This document shows positions 11,834-24,132 of a stretch of 64,000 nucleotides of DNA, in pieces. The stretch is taken from NCBI GenBank assembly GCA_963669155.1, contig OZ022584.1, positions 16,113,417-16,177,416 on the forward strand, read 5' to 3'. How positions within the stretch are numbered: position 1 is the first letter of the stretch; every line of letters starts with the position of its first letter. The notes beneath the pieces were generated by a model, which saw only the letters and a program-made list of their open reading frames with translations, had not been told where the DNA came from and did no database searches. This stretch comes from Arbacia lixula (Eukaryota; Echinodermata; Echinoidea; Arbacioida; Arbaciidae). The position numbers and the translations under genes were made by a program.

Positions 11834-12054
11834 GGCATTAGTATATCATCCTTGTAAAGTGTCTGTTTGCGACGACTAGCTGACTCATGTGCCCAATTGA
11901 AGAGCAATGACAAGCCAAAAGGGGGGCACGGGGCCTATACATTCGAACCCAAATTTAACGCGACTCGCAACAATCACCCCAGTATCGATGACGTCGGCTG
12001 AATGACGACGTGTTCTGAGTGACTGCCAGCCAGCGACAGAGATAAATGGGGGAG

Positions 12055-12157
12055 GAGGGGTGGGGTCAGGGAGAGAGAAAGGGGGAGGGAGAGAGAAAGA
12101 GAGAGAGAGAGAGAGGGGGGGGGGAGGGAGAGAGAGGGGTGGGGGAGAGAGAGGGGG

Positions 12158-12205
<48 letters not shown>

Positions 12206-12231
12206 TGAGAGAGAGAGAAAGAGAGAGAGGG

Positions 12232-12316
<85 letters not shown>

Positions 12317-12500
12317 GTGGAGATAGAGAGGGGGACGACAAAAAAAAAACATACAGAAACTGTGAGAAAGAAAGAGAAAGAGAAAGCAAGCAGGAGATAA
12401 AAGGAGAGAGGATGAGAAAGAGAGAGGGAGTAAGAAACAGAGAGAAAGTGAGATGGATGGAAGGTGTGTGGGGATGGGGTGGGTACGGAGAGCGGGGGGG
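12055..12500. repeat. Purine tract with (GATA)n and (GA)n
   Basis: GA/GGGA-rich DNA holds a G-run near 12115, about 12 units of (GATA)n at 12157-12204, near-pure (GA)n to about 12314, then AAAGAGAGA-type sequence and a G-run near 12495. Large ORFs on both strands are low-complexity translations. Confidence 0.95.
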
Positions 12501-13000
12501 GGGGGGTTGAATGTACATGAAAGAGAGCAGACATCGTAAAAGGACTTTGCTTTTCACTGGTTACCCATCAAAATAACCATTTTACCATGGTAACATCTGC
12601 CAAATTTATCAACGTAACGTATGTTTTTTTTCCGGGGAAAGAGAATTTTAAAATCAAGGAGATGGACACATATCGCATTTATGCACTTACATCTCCCTCA
12701 CAATTTAATAATTGTATTATCTTTGTTTCTTTGTTGATCATTTTGTCTTACAGTTTTTATTTGACACATAACGATTAAGTCAGAATACACTATGCAAAAA
12801 TGCAAAAGTAACTGTAGAATCATGAAAAGGCTATCCTACCATCCACCCATGTCTTGAATAAAATGAGTAGATACATCTGCTGACGTCACTCTTAACGGAC
12901 ACATGAACGGTTACGAAATATCGCTTTTCCCCCCAAGATGCCTTTTTTGTCAAATTATGCTCCAGCTTCTCCACACACATATCTTTCACTCCCCGTTCCG
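12501..13000. promoter_or_regulatory. Unique block with RFX X-box and CRE sites
   Basis: TTTACCATGGTAAC at 12581-12594 matches 13 of 14 bases of the X-box palindrome. Exact TGACGTCA lies at 12881-12888. The rest is AT-rich and non-coding. A regulatory role is inferred only from the two motifs. Confidence 0.2.
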
Positions 13001-13015
13001 CTCTCTTTCCCTCTC

Positions 13016-13107
<92 letters not shown>

Positions 13108-13510
13108 TCTCTTTCGCTCTCTCTCTCTCCCTCCTCCCTCCCCCACCCCACCCTCTCCCTATCTCTCTTTGTATCTCGCCTCTCATTCCTTCCCCATTCC
13201 GTCTCCCAACTCGCTTCCCTTTTCAGCTTCACCTATTTTATCTTCCCCTCTCCCAAATCTCTCATTCATTCTTTATCCACCCCACCCCACCACTCTCTCT
13301 CTTTCTCTCTCTCTCTTTCTCTTTCTCTCTCGCTTTCTTTATGTGTCTTTCCCATCCCCTTTCTATACATCTCTTCAATATCTCTCGCTCCCTCTTGTCC
13401 TCTCCCCTTTTCACTCCGTGATACTTCCAAGCTCCCCATCTTTCCTAACCCCCTCTCTCCCAACATCCCCACCTTACATTTATTTCAACCGTGTTCATAT
13501 TCACGTCACC

Positions 13511-13570
<60 letters not shown>

Positions 13571-13638
13571 TCACCTCTCCTCTTCTCTCCTGATTCAACC
13601 CGTATTTCATTTCTTCGCCCTTCTTTCTCCTCAACCAC

Positions 13639-13672
<34 letters not shown>

Positions 13673-13679
13673 CTCTCTG

Positions 13680-13728
<49 letters not shown>

Positions 13729-13730
13729 CC
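13001..13730. repeat. Clustered (CT)n tracts
   Basis: Three main (CT)n blocks, about 13011-13130, 13505-13566 and 13641-13725, are joined by CT-rich imperfect sequence. The 320-codon plus-strand ORF across them is a Ser/Leu/Pro translation and not a gene. Confidence 0.95.
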
Positions 13731-14367
13731 GAATCGTTCCTTCTCTCCATCACTGCTCTTTCACGTCCTACACGTTTTTGAGACACCTGCCTCTCTTGAC
13801 AGAGCGCGTGGTCTTATTCAAGATGGCGACGCCTCGGCTTTTCAAACTCGAGGTGGTAATTCCGAGCTTGTCACTCTCCCTTCTCACATCACCGACCTAA
13901 AAAAACCCGAGTCAATGTGAGCCTCAAAAACTTCTATCACTGAGGGAGAACAAAAAAAGGGAAGAAAGGAAAAGTAGTCTAAAATAAAGTCGCCTCGGGG
14001 ATATTTCAATGTTCTTATTTATATCATTCGCGCGCCGTTTTATATTCAAAAGGCAGGCGATCATCGGTACTGCGGAAATGATGTTAAGCTCGTTGTACAT
14101 TATCTCAGTTGTAGAATTGACATTTTTCTGGAGAGACTCCCGCGTATTGTATATCATTTGGGCCTTTTTTTTTTAGAATGGGTGAGTGGGAGATCAAAAA
14201 TATCCCATGTAAAATTATATATGCCATAATGCCATTGGACTTACAACGACCTTTTGAAACAAACAAAAAGCGAATTAAGACCATTATGAGCTTGTTTGCG
14301 GCAAGAACTTATTTGATATACCTCTATCCCAAGCCTGTGTCAATGTGATATCAAACCTTCAAAATTA
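13731..14367. other. Unique DNA with a YY1-like motif
   Basis: CAAGATGGCGAC at 13819-13830 resembles the YY1 core. Otherwise this is AT-rich unique sequence. Confidence 0.3.
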
Positions 14368-14434
14368 TTAATGAGAAAATCTTGAGTTTAGACTACTAAT
14401 GGACCATTGACGACATCGCCGCCAAAATCGCAAG

Positions 14435-14653
14435 ATGGGACATCTATTGTCCTCCGAAAAAGACCCTACGTCGTTCCCTAAACTCGTCGACCATAAAGAT
14501 GATTGGCACGGGGCTTCTAAAACCTCTCCCAAACTGTCACTCAAGAAGCGGCCCTCAAAACCGCCAATCCCTCGCACCATTATCGCCCAGTTTGATTTGG
14601 CAGATCAAACTACACCAGAGTTCCTATTGAATTTCAAGTCAGGACCGTGGTAA
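14435..14653 (+). CDS. Unassigned 72-codon ORF, exon-like composition
   Basis: The frame has mixed, non-repetitive composition (SSEKDPTSFPKLVDHKDDWH near the N-terminus, then a Lys/Pro-rich KKRPSKPPIPRTI) and ends FLLNFKSGPW. The DNA is richer in GC than its surroundings. A 70-codon ORF runs antisense through the same segment (14368-14580) and is equally non-repetitive, so the coding strand cannot be settled. No domain recognised. It could be a small gene, an exon, or a fragment of an unknown element. Confidence 0.15.
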   Translation: MGHLLSSEKDPTSFPKLVDHKDDWHGASKTSPKLSLKKRPSKPPIPRTIIAQFDLADQTTPEFLLNFKSGPW

Positions 14654-14880
14654 AAAGTTTTGTGACGGAAAGCCAGAAAATAATTGATGCTCCATTATAT
14701 GATATCATTTCAACCCTTTGAGGTCTTGTGCAAGGTGGTTGGGGATTTTTTTTTTTAAACGGTCGCCACAAAAAGAGTTGTATGTAATGGAAGCTTACGA
14801 CACGGGGTACGGTAGGCATCGCCGCTATGGTCCTGGTTAACTGGTAGGGAACCATCAATCCTGAATGACGGCGTTGTTAA

Positions 14881-15090
14881 AGAGTGACAGAAAGAGGTGG
14901 AGAAGGGGGGGGGGGGGCGAAAAGACAGGAGGGGGGAAGGGTATGGGGTGGGAGACGAGAGAAACGGAGACCAGGGGAGAGAGAAATAGAGAAAGCGTGT
15001 GTATGGTTGTGTGTGCGTGTGTATGGTTGTGTGCAAGCGTGTACTGTGTGTTAATTGCGCTAGTGTATTTGCATTATACACCTAATAATC
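14881..15090. repeat. Purine-rich DNA with a G-run and degenerate (GT)n
   Basis: G13 near 14906-14918 lies in AGGGG/GAGA-rich sequence. Imperfect TGTGTGCGTGTGTATGG units follow at 14995-15045. Confidence 0.7.
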
Positions 15091-15145
15091 ACACGCACGC
15101 CTCATAAAACATACTTTTCCAAGGTACTATTATTATTTCGTTCAT

Positions 15146-15553
15146 ATGCTTTTATTCTATTTTTACAAAGGCAATAGTAATACTGCACATATCATAATGC
15201 TTCGCGATGTATTGATTGATATGTTGGGTTTATTAGCAGTTTTTCGTTGTGTACTTTGGATGGTATTTGAAATAGATAGAATTATTAGGTGGTCTGTCGT
15301 AACTGATCACCTCTTAATTTCGTTAGAATTTTCTTTCTTTTTATTATTTTTTTTATTCCAAGCCCCCCACCTTTGTGTCAAATATATCTCAACAATGCAT
15401 GTGTCATGTGTCATCAACTTTTCATCATGTGTAGATATATATATGAGCTTGTCATTGCAATGTTTTTTAAGGTCATGGCATAAACGTGACGTCATCTACG
15501 AGCAATATAATGAAAATCTATTATTGGATATATCTCTAGAACCGATCATTTAG
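15146..15553 (+). CDS. Unassigned 135-codon hydrophobic ORF
   Basis: This is the longest ORF in the window not dominated by simple repeat. It is AT-rich and hydrophobic with stretches that could span a membrane (ISLEFSFFLLFFLFQ, LGLLAVFRCVLWMVF). No motif or family recognised. AT-rich DNA readily gives such frames by chance; I list it mainly because of its length. A CRE site (TGACGTCA, 15487-15494) lies inside it. Confidence 0.1.
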   Translation: MLLFYFYKGNSNTAHIIMLRDVLIDMLGLLAVFRCVLWMVFEIDRIIRWSVVTDHLLISLEFSFFLLFFLFQAPHLCVKYISTMHVSCVINFSSCVDIYMSLSLQCFLRSWHKRDVIYEQYNENLLLDISLEPII

Positions 15554-15879
15554 AGCTATTGAGCTAGAGCTATACATAAAAATCAATTACATGACAAGGG
15601 TTGTCTTCGTTTTTCATTTTGATAACGTCTTCATGGTGTAAATTTTGATTACAAACAGTATGTGAAAATCTCATTTATTTACGTGTAACGTCAATGGGCG
15701 GGGCATTTATTTCAAATTATGAAATGACATGTCGATCTTCTACGTGCTTACTCTGAAATTTTAGTACACGTATGTTTTAGCTGACCGCAGCTATAACAGA
15801 CCACCTTATACTTGTCCACAAGTATGTCTTGCTTCGTTGGATTTTCGTTTTCCAACTTTCATGAGCCTCTAGATTCTGC

Positions 15880-16500
15880 CTGCCGGAATGATTGATTGTT
15901 ACTTCCGCCGCAGTTGTCTTGAGTCTTCCTCTGGAATGAATCTTCGTCATTTTAATGAGCTAAAGAAGAGAAAGAAAAGCAACAACACGTGACTTCGAGA
16001 GCGCAAGGTGCTACTGTCATGCGGCCTTTGTTTTGAAGCTCAAGTCGCCTATAATCTGCACCGAGCGGGTAGGGGCCCGCGCATCACGCCCGGCGTGCGG
16101 CGTCCCGTAATCCCCGCTCCCGCGCCGCTAATCAAACCATCATTAATAATTCCGACCGCATTCAGCGCAAATCTCGAAAATGAAAACATCTCTCGACCTC
16201 CTTCATAAACCTCTCCTACAAAACAGAGCCCCTTGAAGAAGAAAAAGAAGGAAACGGAGCTCATCCTCCAATCATTGTATGAATGTCGTAAGAGAGGATT
16301 GTCGAGAAGTGAAGATGTCGCGAGGGAAAACGTGAATGCGCGCTAATTAGGGAATTGTTGGGTCAATGAATGATCGTGTCAATGCTAAACTGATACACCG
16401 CCTGCTGCGCGCGCGTCGCGTGCCCTCCCGATTAGTCGCGCACGTGTGCGCTCATTATGATAGTAGGATTAGCAAGGAGTAATAAGGGGTTAAACATAGA
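15880..16500. promoter_or_regulatory. Candidate regulatory block, CpG and homeodomain-type motifs
   Basis: Non-repetitive DNA mixes CpG-rich segments (16050-16130, 16395-16450) with many TAAT/ATTA cores (for example CATCATTAATAATTCC at 16140, GCTAATTAGGG at 16341). This texture is common in developmental enhancers. No coding frame stands out. A conservation test would decide. Confidence 0.22.
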
Positions 16501-16732
16501 TTAGTCAAGGCATTAATCGGCCTTAAGTAGATGTTATGAATGGAGAAAGTAGTCACATCGTGCTGTCTACAGAATAAATACAGAAAAGGGTCTTAACGAC
16601 TCACTCGTAAGCTCAACAAGTTCTACGATCATTAAAGTTTACAATAAGTTGTTATAGGTGCTGTGCTTAGAACAGCCAATCAAATTTGAGCAGTTCACGT
16701 AGTCATAAGGTGACCCTTCCCCTCTCCCACTC

Positions 16733-16735
<3 letters not shown>

Positions 16736-16776
<41 letters not shown>

Positions 16777-16808
16777 ACATACACACACAAACACACACAC
16801 ACACACAC
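16736..16808. repeat. (CA)n microsatellite
   Basis: Two near-pure (CA)n blocks separated by CATACACACAAACA. Confidence 0.95.
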
Positions 16809-17710
16809 ATGACATTTTGCTTGTTGTTTGTATCCCTAAATGCTAGATATACCTGTTATGAAAATTGCCGCATTTTGCAGACTTGTTTTTGCTTTTGGGT
16901 ACCATGCCCAAAACAACACCGGAAGACAATGCGACCAAAGAAGCGAATGTTCACTTGGCGTTGATATTCATGTCATCTTATTTTTATTTCAATTCTATAA
17001 AGTTAAGGAGGATGCCCCTATCAATAACGAGCACTGGTCTCCCAAGGAACCCTGTATAGTAACAAGTCATATATATTACAAATTAATGCAATGACAAATC
17101 TATCGTACATGAACAGATCAATGTAATTACAAATATATCATACATTTACAAATTAATATGACTGCCATATCAAGCAAGGAGAGACAGTATTACAAAGAAG
17201 CAAAGAAAAAATAACACTTTCAAAATAAGCACATTACATCAACAAGCTGCCGTATTAAGGTTGGGGTATGAGAGCGGGGTTGTGACGGGTCAAATCTTAT
17301 TGTGAATTATGATTGGAAATAACGTATTAAAGATTGTCAGATAGGCTAAAAAAAAAAGGTGCAGTGCGGATGCATAATGGCAATTTTTTTTTAGAAAGGT
17401 CTTTCGCAATATTCTGTTTTGAGCTCCTTATAGATAGAAATGGAGGTGCTTTAATTGCATAACGCGTTACAAAATGTACGTTCCTGTTAACGCTCAAGAT
17501 ATTCAAATATTGTGAATAGGGGCAATAGCATTATCGAAAGGTATTAGGAGAGAGTGGTACGATATGTTTCGCCTGAACGGGTAAGGGTATGAAATAGACA
17601 TGAGATAATCTTATACGAAGTGGCAACAGAACACACATTCTGATACAACTACGCTATAAACTCTGTACATTTTGATACAGACCTTTAACATTACGTTGTT
17701 TTTAATTCAG
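16809..17710. other. AT-rich unique DNA
   Basis: Short overlapping ORFs of 64-92 codons at 16686-17094 show no motif. AT-rich ACAAATTAATG-type repeats occur loosely at 17070-17160. No gene or element recognised. Confidence 0.35.
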
Positions 17711-17838
17711 AAAAGGACAATCATTAGAAGGGACATTTTGGAGCTGGCGGGTTCCAACATGGAGCAGAAGATGAGAGCAAAAATCATCCAGCAAGTGGGT
17801 GCCAGTTGGGGTCCGTTGTTGCGACAGTGCGATACTAT
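17711..17838 (+). CDS. Candidate coding exon of unknown gene
   Basis: A good splice-acceptor context (TTGTTTTTAATTCAG, AG at 17709-17710) is followed in frame by KRTIIRRDILELAGSNMEQK and then MRAKIIQQVGASWGPLLRQ. This stretch is strikingly protein-like: charged, helical in pattern, no low complexity. A possible donor, CAA|GTGGGT, lies at 17794/17795, which would give an 84-bp exon; otherwise the frame runs open into the (GT)n tract at 17876. I do not recognise the protein. No partner exon is evident nearby. It may be a lone exon of a gene with long introns, a pseudoexon or chance. Confidence 0.22.
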
Positions 17839-17874
17839 GTTTGTGTTTACGTATCTATGTGTGTGCGTGTATAG

Positions 17875-17875
<1 letters not shown>

Positions 17876-17922
<47 letters not shown>

Positions 17923-18150
17923 ACATGTGTTTGTTTGATTTTATGTGTGTATATGTGCGTTGTATGTGTATGTAGGTGTGTGTGTATGAATATATGAATG
18001 TTAATTTTGTATTTGTGTATGTGTGTGTGAGAGAGTGACTGTGTGTGTGTTTGTTTGTGTGTGTGTGTACGTGTGTGTGTGTGTGTGTGTGTGTGTAAGT
18101 GTGTAAGTGTGTGTGTGTGTGTGTGTGTGTGCCTGTGTGTGCGTGTGTAT
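17876..18150. repeat. (GT)n microsatellite cluster
   Basis: Pure (GT)n at 17876-17916 and 18058-18131, joined by imperfect TGTGTATG-type sequence. Thr/His or Cys/Val frames across it are artefacts. Confidence 0.95.
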
Positions 18151-19540
18151 CACTCATCTCCCAGTTAGTGGGAATTCTCAGTGGTATATATGCGTGAATG
18201 TGGAGCAGTATTATAGCACCGTACCGCCACGCCACACCACACCAGATACAACCTGTGCAGCATTGCACGTACGGCGGCGCCTGCAAAGAAAGGAAAAGCT
18301 GTAACACTCCCTCCGTAGCTCTCCAGCTGGCGCCCTGCTAAGGGAATTTCGCCGACTCCGACCGCCTGCCTCCGGTCAACGCTTCCCTGAAGGCGGGAAA
18401 AACAGGAGGGGGTGGGGTGAGTGTGTGTGAGAGAGGGTGGGGTGGGTGTGGGTGGGGTGAGTGTACATGGACATAGCCGCGTGTGGCACGTACACCTTTG
18501 TTGATCAAAAATCATCAGTAACAAATTATACCAGATCATATTTATCGATTTCTTTAACTAGATAAATAATTAGGTGGGTTTTTTTTATCAATTTCGTAAT
18601 TGGCCCGAATATCGTCACCTTAACAACGACTAAACATCAAAAATAAGGTTTAATCTAGCTTCTACCCTCAGTTTCATTTTTTTAATTTCATACTCCTTTT
18701 TGGGGTAAATATTTTTATATATACTTGGGATAAAATTCAAAGTAGATGCGAATACAGCTCTTCACCCCATGCTGAGGAAAAGGAAATCATATATTTTACT
18801 GAAATATTATTTATTATGTATTTGATTGAATCATTTGCTTTCCAACCGATGACTAATACATTTTTTTAGAAATATTTATTAAGGGACCCGTCTGGCAACG
18901 ATGTCATTTGATAGGAAACGGCTCGAAAACCAACACGATTCAGGAAAGGGCTCATGAATAAGAGCATGGCACTCACGTCATGAACCTTAATGCAACATAC
19001 TTGTAAGCTAATTATCGCGTTAACAAATTACAAAATGCTGGCATACCGTGAACACTCATCTTTTAATCATCTTCTGTTTTGTTCAATCGTTGCGGTCGTT
19101 GCGTATAACGTTTATGTAAACAATGAATCAACGTACCTTTCGTCCTTCTCCTGTTTATCGCTCATGAATATTATTTCCCCAAAGAATATCCTTATTGGTT
19201 TTTTTTAACAATGGTTGTTTACTTTTCATTCTATCACAATATGTTCTTACTATGCTCCATTTTTGGATCAGCGCACAGCCCAACCTGTATTTTGCAGCCA
19301 CAATGACTGACTATAAAAAATACCTTGTGATAAAAACACCATTTCAATACATTTGTTATAGAGTTTAAGCTATTATATAAAGATCACTAGCGATTTGAAT
19401 GCCGCATGTTAATTGTTTGTCCCCCAAAACTTATATACATCTATACATTTATCTGGCAAATGAAGGGCTAATTTACCCCCCCCCCCCCATTAGATGACGC
19501 CGAAACTCATCAACTCAGAAGAGTGTACCCATTCAAGGGG
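18151..19540. other. Unique DNA; GC-richer start, then AT-rich
   Basis: 18200-18420 is GC-richer, with CpGs and CACCACGCC-type sequence, then a GTGGGGTG-rich patch at 18408-18465. From 18480 on the DNA is AT-rich with many T-runs; C14 lies near 19478. No gene recognised. Confidence 0.35.
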
Positions 19541-19544
19541 GTAA

Positions 19545-19627
19545 AGTCAAGAACGCTCCTTGTCTGCTCCATTTGCTTCAGTGATACACACAAATCACAT
19601 AGAAGGCTTAGCAGATCAAGTTTTAAA
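19545..19627 (+). mobile_element. Decayed family-A palindromic element
   Basis: The core GATACACACAAATCACATAG (19582-19601) matches the family-A core TACACACAAATCCCATAGA, and the tail GCAGATCAAGTTTTAA recalls the right end of the copy at 43.05 kb. The left end is no longer recognisable. Confidence 0.4.
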
Positions 19628-19861
19628 CCATACATGCGGTAAAAATACTTTTTGGAAGTTTTTACTCGTATGCTTGAATGTTTTTTTAATTATAGATATA
19701 TAAATCCCTTTTACATATATTGAAAATTTAGTTATTTGTTGACTGCATTAGTGTGACAGTACATGAATTGTAATGTAAATATTTCCACATCAATTATTTA
19801 AACCAAATCTGATAAGTACTTTCGTCGAATAGTATACCCCCTTAATCCACCCCTCATTTCT

Positions 19862-19910
19862 TTTCTCTCTCTCTCCCCATCTCTCTCATTCTCTCTCTCT
19901 CCCCCCCCCC

Positions 19911-19969
<59 letters not shown>
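19862..19969. repeat. (CT)n with internal C10
   Basis: CT-rich DNA with a run of about 10 C near 19902-19911, followed by (CT)n to 19969. Confidence 0.95.
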
Positions 19970-19971
<2 letters not shown>

Positions 19972-22300
19972 GATTTCTCGCCCATGGTACGCAGCACTAT
20001 TATAGTCATGGCATAAGCAAAGTTTAAATTCGACCGAGAACTGTTTACTTATATCCCCCTTTCTCTTGTCATTCCTACCCGAAAATCCGAACTCTTGCTT
20101 GGGGAGCCGCGTTAAGCAAAGTTGATGCCGCCCTGCCAAGTGAAAATTTCAAAATGAGACCAGCACAGAATAAAAGAGAAAAGGGAGGGAAAATTAAGAA
20201 AAGGAGAAAAAGATCGGGAACTGAAAGGAAAATGTGAAATAAAAAGATGTGCGCGCACACGTCCGTACGCGGACGGTGTATTTGCGCTAGCTTCGATTAA
20301 CTACACACAATATGTGGGTTATGCAGACAGGTTTGGCCCCCGTGGGGTTACGGACGGGCCCAAGTAAATGTAACGGAGGGGGAAAGTGCGGTTTCTCGAC
20401 CATTTATTGTGTCAAGCTTGTAACCCGGTGTCAGATAACGTTCATAAAAATGTTAATTGAGAACAAGGATAGAGTGAGCGAATGAGTGGGGCGAAGATGA
20501 AGGGGCCCGTTCGGTGAGAGAAGGGGGTGAAAGATAATGGCACGATTTAGAAGGGAGTGGGTTTGTGCTTGTATGTGTGTGTGAGGGGGGGGGGTCTCTG
20601 CATGTAACGGACAGTCTTGGGCCAGTATACACACAAATGAAAAAATATTATGTAGGTCAGACAACACTAAGATTAAAAAAAAAAACATAATTCAATCATA
20701 ATAAATGTATTGGGCTGTTTTAGGCAGATTTTGCATTTTCATCTTCAAAGTTTAAATACTAAATAACTGTTACCACATACACGATTGATTTTGCTCATTT
20801 AAATATAGAAGTTATTGTTTTGGAGATTTAAAGAAACGGCCCTTCTCTGTCACTTTAAAGAAGAATTGCGCATTTACTATATCGCCCGTAGCATTACATA
20901 ATAAATGCAGATGGTTATATGAAATCAATTATTGAAAATGCTAGAGACTTATCATGTAAATATATTTTTTTGACGAAGTTCAAAGATACATGTCATACTT
21001 TGATAAACTATATTTTGACAAATGCTTAAAACATTGTTCGTAATGTCACCAAGGAAAGATACAACAATCAGAAAGTTAGGGATGATTGGATAAACAATAA
21101 TTGGAATATTGCATAAACATCTCATAACGATTACAACATAATGACATATTTATTGATATTACCTTGCGTATTGTGTTAAAAGAAAATAATAAAACAATTA
21201 TGTAGATTATCGTCGAATTTCCCTTTCTCCTATTTATATACAAACATATCCTTGTCTTTTTATGCAACGTACAGGATAAAGCAACTATCAGCAATGACCA
21301 CCGCTTCAATTCTTTGTTTTCCCTTCGTCGGTCAGTAACATCTCTTTTTCCTTTTACTGCCTTTTTGAAAAAAAAAGGGGAAGAAAAAAACATTTTGCAC
21401 ACCTTACGCATCCTCCGCGATTCGTATCTTCGCACCACAAAATACAAGCCTTTCTTCAAACTTTTCTCTCCTTTCAATCGCTCGCTTCTTGGATCATCTG
21501 TACTTTTGCACCCCTCTCTCTCCCATCTTCCTCTCTCTGTTTCCCGACCGCGGTATCACCTCCCTCTCCTCGCCTTCGATCTGCTCAATTTTCCGCCATT
21601 ATCTTATTCCCCCGGTGCCCCGTCCGCGCATGCCCGGCCGATCGGCAGATACAATATTGTGTCAATTATCCCCTTAAAGAATGAAGCTTACGCCGTCTAA
21701 ATTTCAACTCGTGTATTGCCGGGACCCCTCGGTGTACCCCCTATCTGTAGTAAAGTACATCAGGCAGGTGTTTTTGCCCGCTTCTGGGAGACAAAAAAAC
21801 GAAGAGGAAGAAAAGAAATAAACACGACGGTGCCCCCAGAAAGCGCCTGGAGGGGGCGAAGGGAGAGGGCGAAAAGACGGGTCGGCCATGCCCATCCTTC
21901 CCTCTGATTCGATTTGAGATGGAAAATAAATAACAAGCCGAAAAGGGACATCGTGGCAAAATGTGCACTTTTCATCTCGGTTGTCAAGATTGATGTGGAT
22001 TTCATTTGATAAGACAGCGATGTATCTTGTAGAGAGTGCGAGAAATGAAATAAACCAATTTCGGCAGGGCGGACTTTTCTTCATATTTCGGGTCAATCAA
22101 AATACATTTTGGTTGCAGCCAAATAGTGTCAGATCTTCTTTGGACAAGTGTCGTGTAATTGAATGTTGAAATGTCAAAGGAAGATCAGATAATCATCACT
22201 ATTCAGTTTTCATTTCTTTCTGCTTGTTTCAAACTAAATTGGGTCACCCATCATTCTCGCCGTGGAGTATTCTCTGAAGATTATTGTTTTATTGAAATTC
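19970..22300. other. 2.3 kb of unique DNA, no gene recognised
   Basis: GGGG/GTGTG patch near 20570-20595 with a G-run. ORFs of 128-133 codons at 21076-22096 on both strands are overlapping and of uneven composition; none shows a domain I know. CpG patch at 20255-20400. Confidence 0.35.
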
Positions 22301-22303
22301 ACG

Positions 22304-22545
22304 CCCCCCCCCCCCTCCTGCCTCTCTCCCGCTCTCTCGCTTTGTATCTATCTAATTCTCGATCCTCTCTGCTCCCCACCCTCTCTCCCTCTCTTTCTTT
22401 CTATCACTGTCCCTCTCTTTGTCTCTCCATCTCAAGCACTTCCTCTATTCATTTATTCCCCCTCCCCCCTCTCTCTCTGTCTCTCTCCCTTTCTTCATCT
22501 CTCATTCACTCCTTCTTTCTTACTCTCTCTCTCCCTTCTCACCCC
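22304..22545. repeat. Imperfect pyrimidine tract, C-run at 5' end
   Basis: A C-run at about 22305-22315 is followed by CT-rich, heavily interrupted sequence. Old (CT)n. Confidence 0.85.
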
Positions 22546-23220
22546 TTTCTGATGTGCTACTTATGCCTATGTCAATATTACTTCCCGTTCAAGTCCTAAC
22601 AATTATTTCCTGATTTTCAAAACGCTATTAAGAGGAGACTTTAGGGCCGTGTATCTACTGAAAATAATTATACAAATGCAATGTTTTCTTTCACCACATT
22701 AACCCTAAAGCCTTAGCTTTTTCATCAGTAAATATGTCAAGAATACATTGAGCGGAAGTGGTGACCGACTTTCGTGTACGTACAATCACCCCACCAATGA
22801 ACACGTTTTGGGGGAATATAAGTTGTATAGATTTTGTATAGATTCTAATCACTGCCTTAATCATAAACGTTCTAGGGAGAAGGTGTATCACAGAAATACA
22901 GGCACTTAAAAGCATGTTGATTAACGATCCTGCTATGTAGACAATAGGTCACCGATATTTGAAAGAAGGTCCGACTTCACATTGCCTCTTTAACATGATT
23001 ACTTGTCTAGGGTTCTCGTTTAACAAAAGTACCCATATCTTAAAGGAATTTATAGAATTAATAATTAATGATTAATAATGCTCTTCCGGTCGATGATTAC
23101 TTATCTTACTATTAACAGAACACTTCTCATGAGGACCATCTTGCTACCTCAGTTTCTAGATCAAATTCCTGGCGGCGAAATATAGAAATAGATTTATTGG
23201 TTGAAGTAATAACTTATTGG
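22546..23220. other. AT-rich unique DNA
   Basis: No gene, inverted repeat or tandem repeat recognised. Confidence 0.4.
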
Positions 23221-23314
23221 GGGGGAAATACCTTCACCTTCCTCCTTCATCCGAAACAAGAGAGAGGGGGGATATAGGGGGAGGCGGGGGAGAGAGGGTG
23301 GGAGGGAGGGAGGA

Positions 23315-23384
<70 letters not shown>

Positions 23385-23665
23385 TTGACTTGAAACAGCA
23401 GAGAAATATACAGTGAAAGAACAAAGAAGAAAAAGGGAAACTTGGGAGAAAGCGATAATTCAAAGCAAAGGGTGTGAGCGAGAGACGGGGAAAGAATGGG
23501 GGAACGAGCAGCGATCAACAGAGGAAGAACAGGGAAGGGAGAAGGAAGGGGGAGTAAACAGGCGAGGGGAAGACATAAAGAAAAAAAGCAACAAAGATAG
23601 AAAGATGGAGAGAGAGACAGTGGGAAAGAGGAAGGGAGAGACAGAAATGGAGGGGGGAGGCGGAA
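23221..23665. repeat. Purine tract with (GA)n
   Basis: G-rich start, GGGA units, near-pure (GA)n at 23319-23381, then degenerate AGGGAAAG-type purine sequence to about 23665. ORFs on either strand are low complexity. Confidence 0.95.
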
Positions 23666-24130
23666 GCATACCAGGCATATGTTTTTGACCGAAGGCACGC
23701 ACCGATGCAAATTAAACTTGACAGCAATTTCGGTGAGTAGCCCTCTAAGACAATAGTTGATCTTGTCTTGCTAGCTATAACGACTGGGTGTATACTTTTT
23801 ATTCGTTTCACCGTTTCACTCCCTCCTTTTTTGCCAGGCGACGCGCAGCAAGTCTAGCTTTCCCTAGAGCCCAGCCGTCTGCATCTTATAGCGCTGCGTG
23901 TCGCCCTAAGATCTGGTAGAAGTCACTACCCAAAATATTAAATGGATAGCAGTTTTTATTTTGCCTGATACACATTTTTTTTCTGCGCTTCTCGAAGATT
24001 TTTTTTTATCGTGCCTTTGCTCCGTCTGGAAGAATGATCTATTGCACCGATTAGGCTAAAATTGCTTTTAAGATTAAACCTATAAGAAGCTTAGAAGAGC
24101 AGGAATGTATCAGGGTTTGTTCTTCAATTA
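23666..24130. other. Unique DNA
   Basis: Mixed composition; nothing recognised. Confidence 0.4.
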
Positions 24131-24132
24131 TT

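Noticed and set aside
12938-13900. 320-codon plus-strand ORF
   Set aside because: It is a Ser/Leu/Pro translation of (CT)n DNA, with the same texture in other frames. The same applies to the long ORFs at 1192-1978, 11885-12557, 22159-22599, 23234-23710, 24170-24797, 25709-26386, 36715-37402 and 54633-55700.
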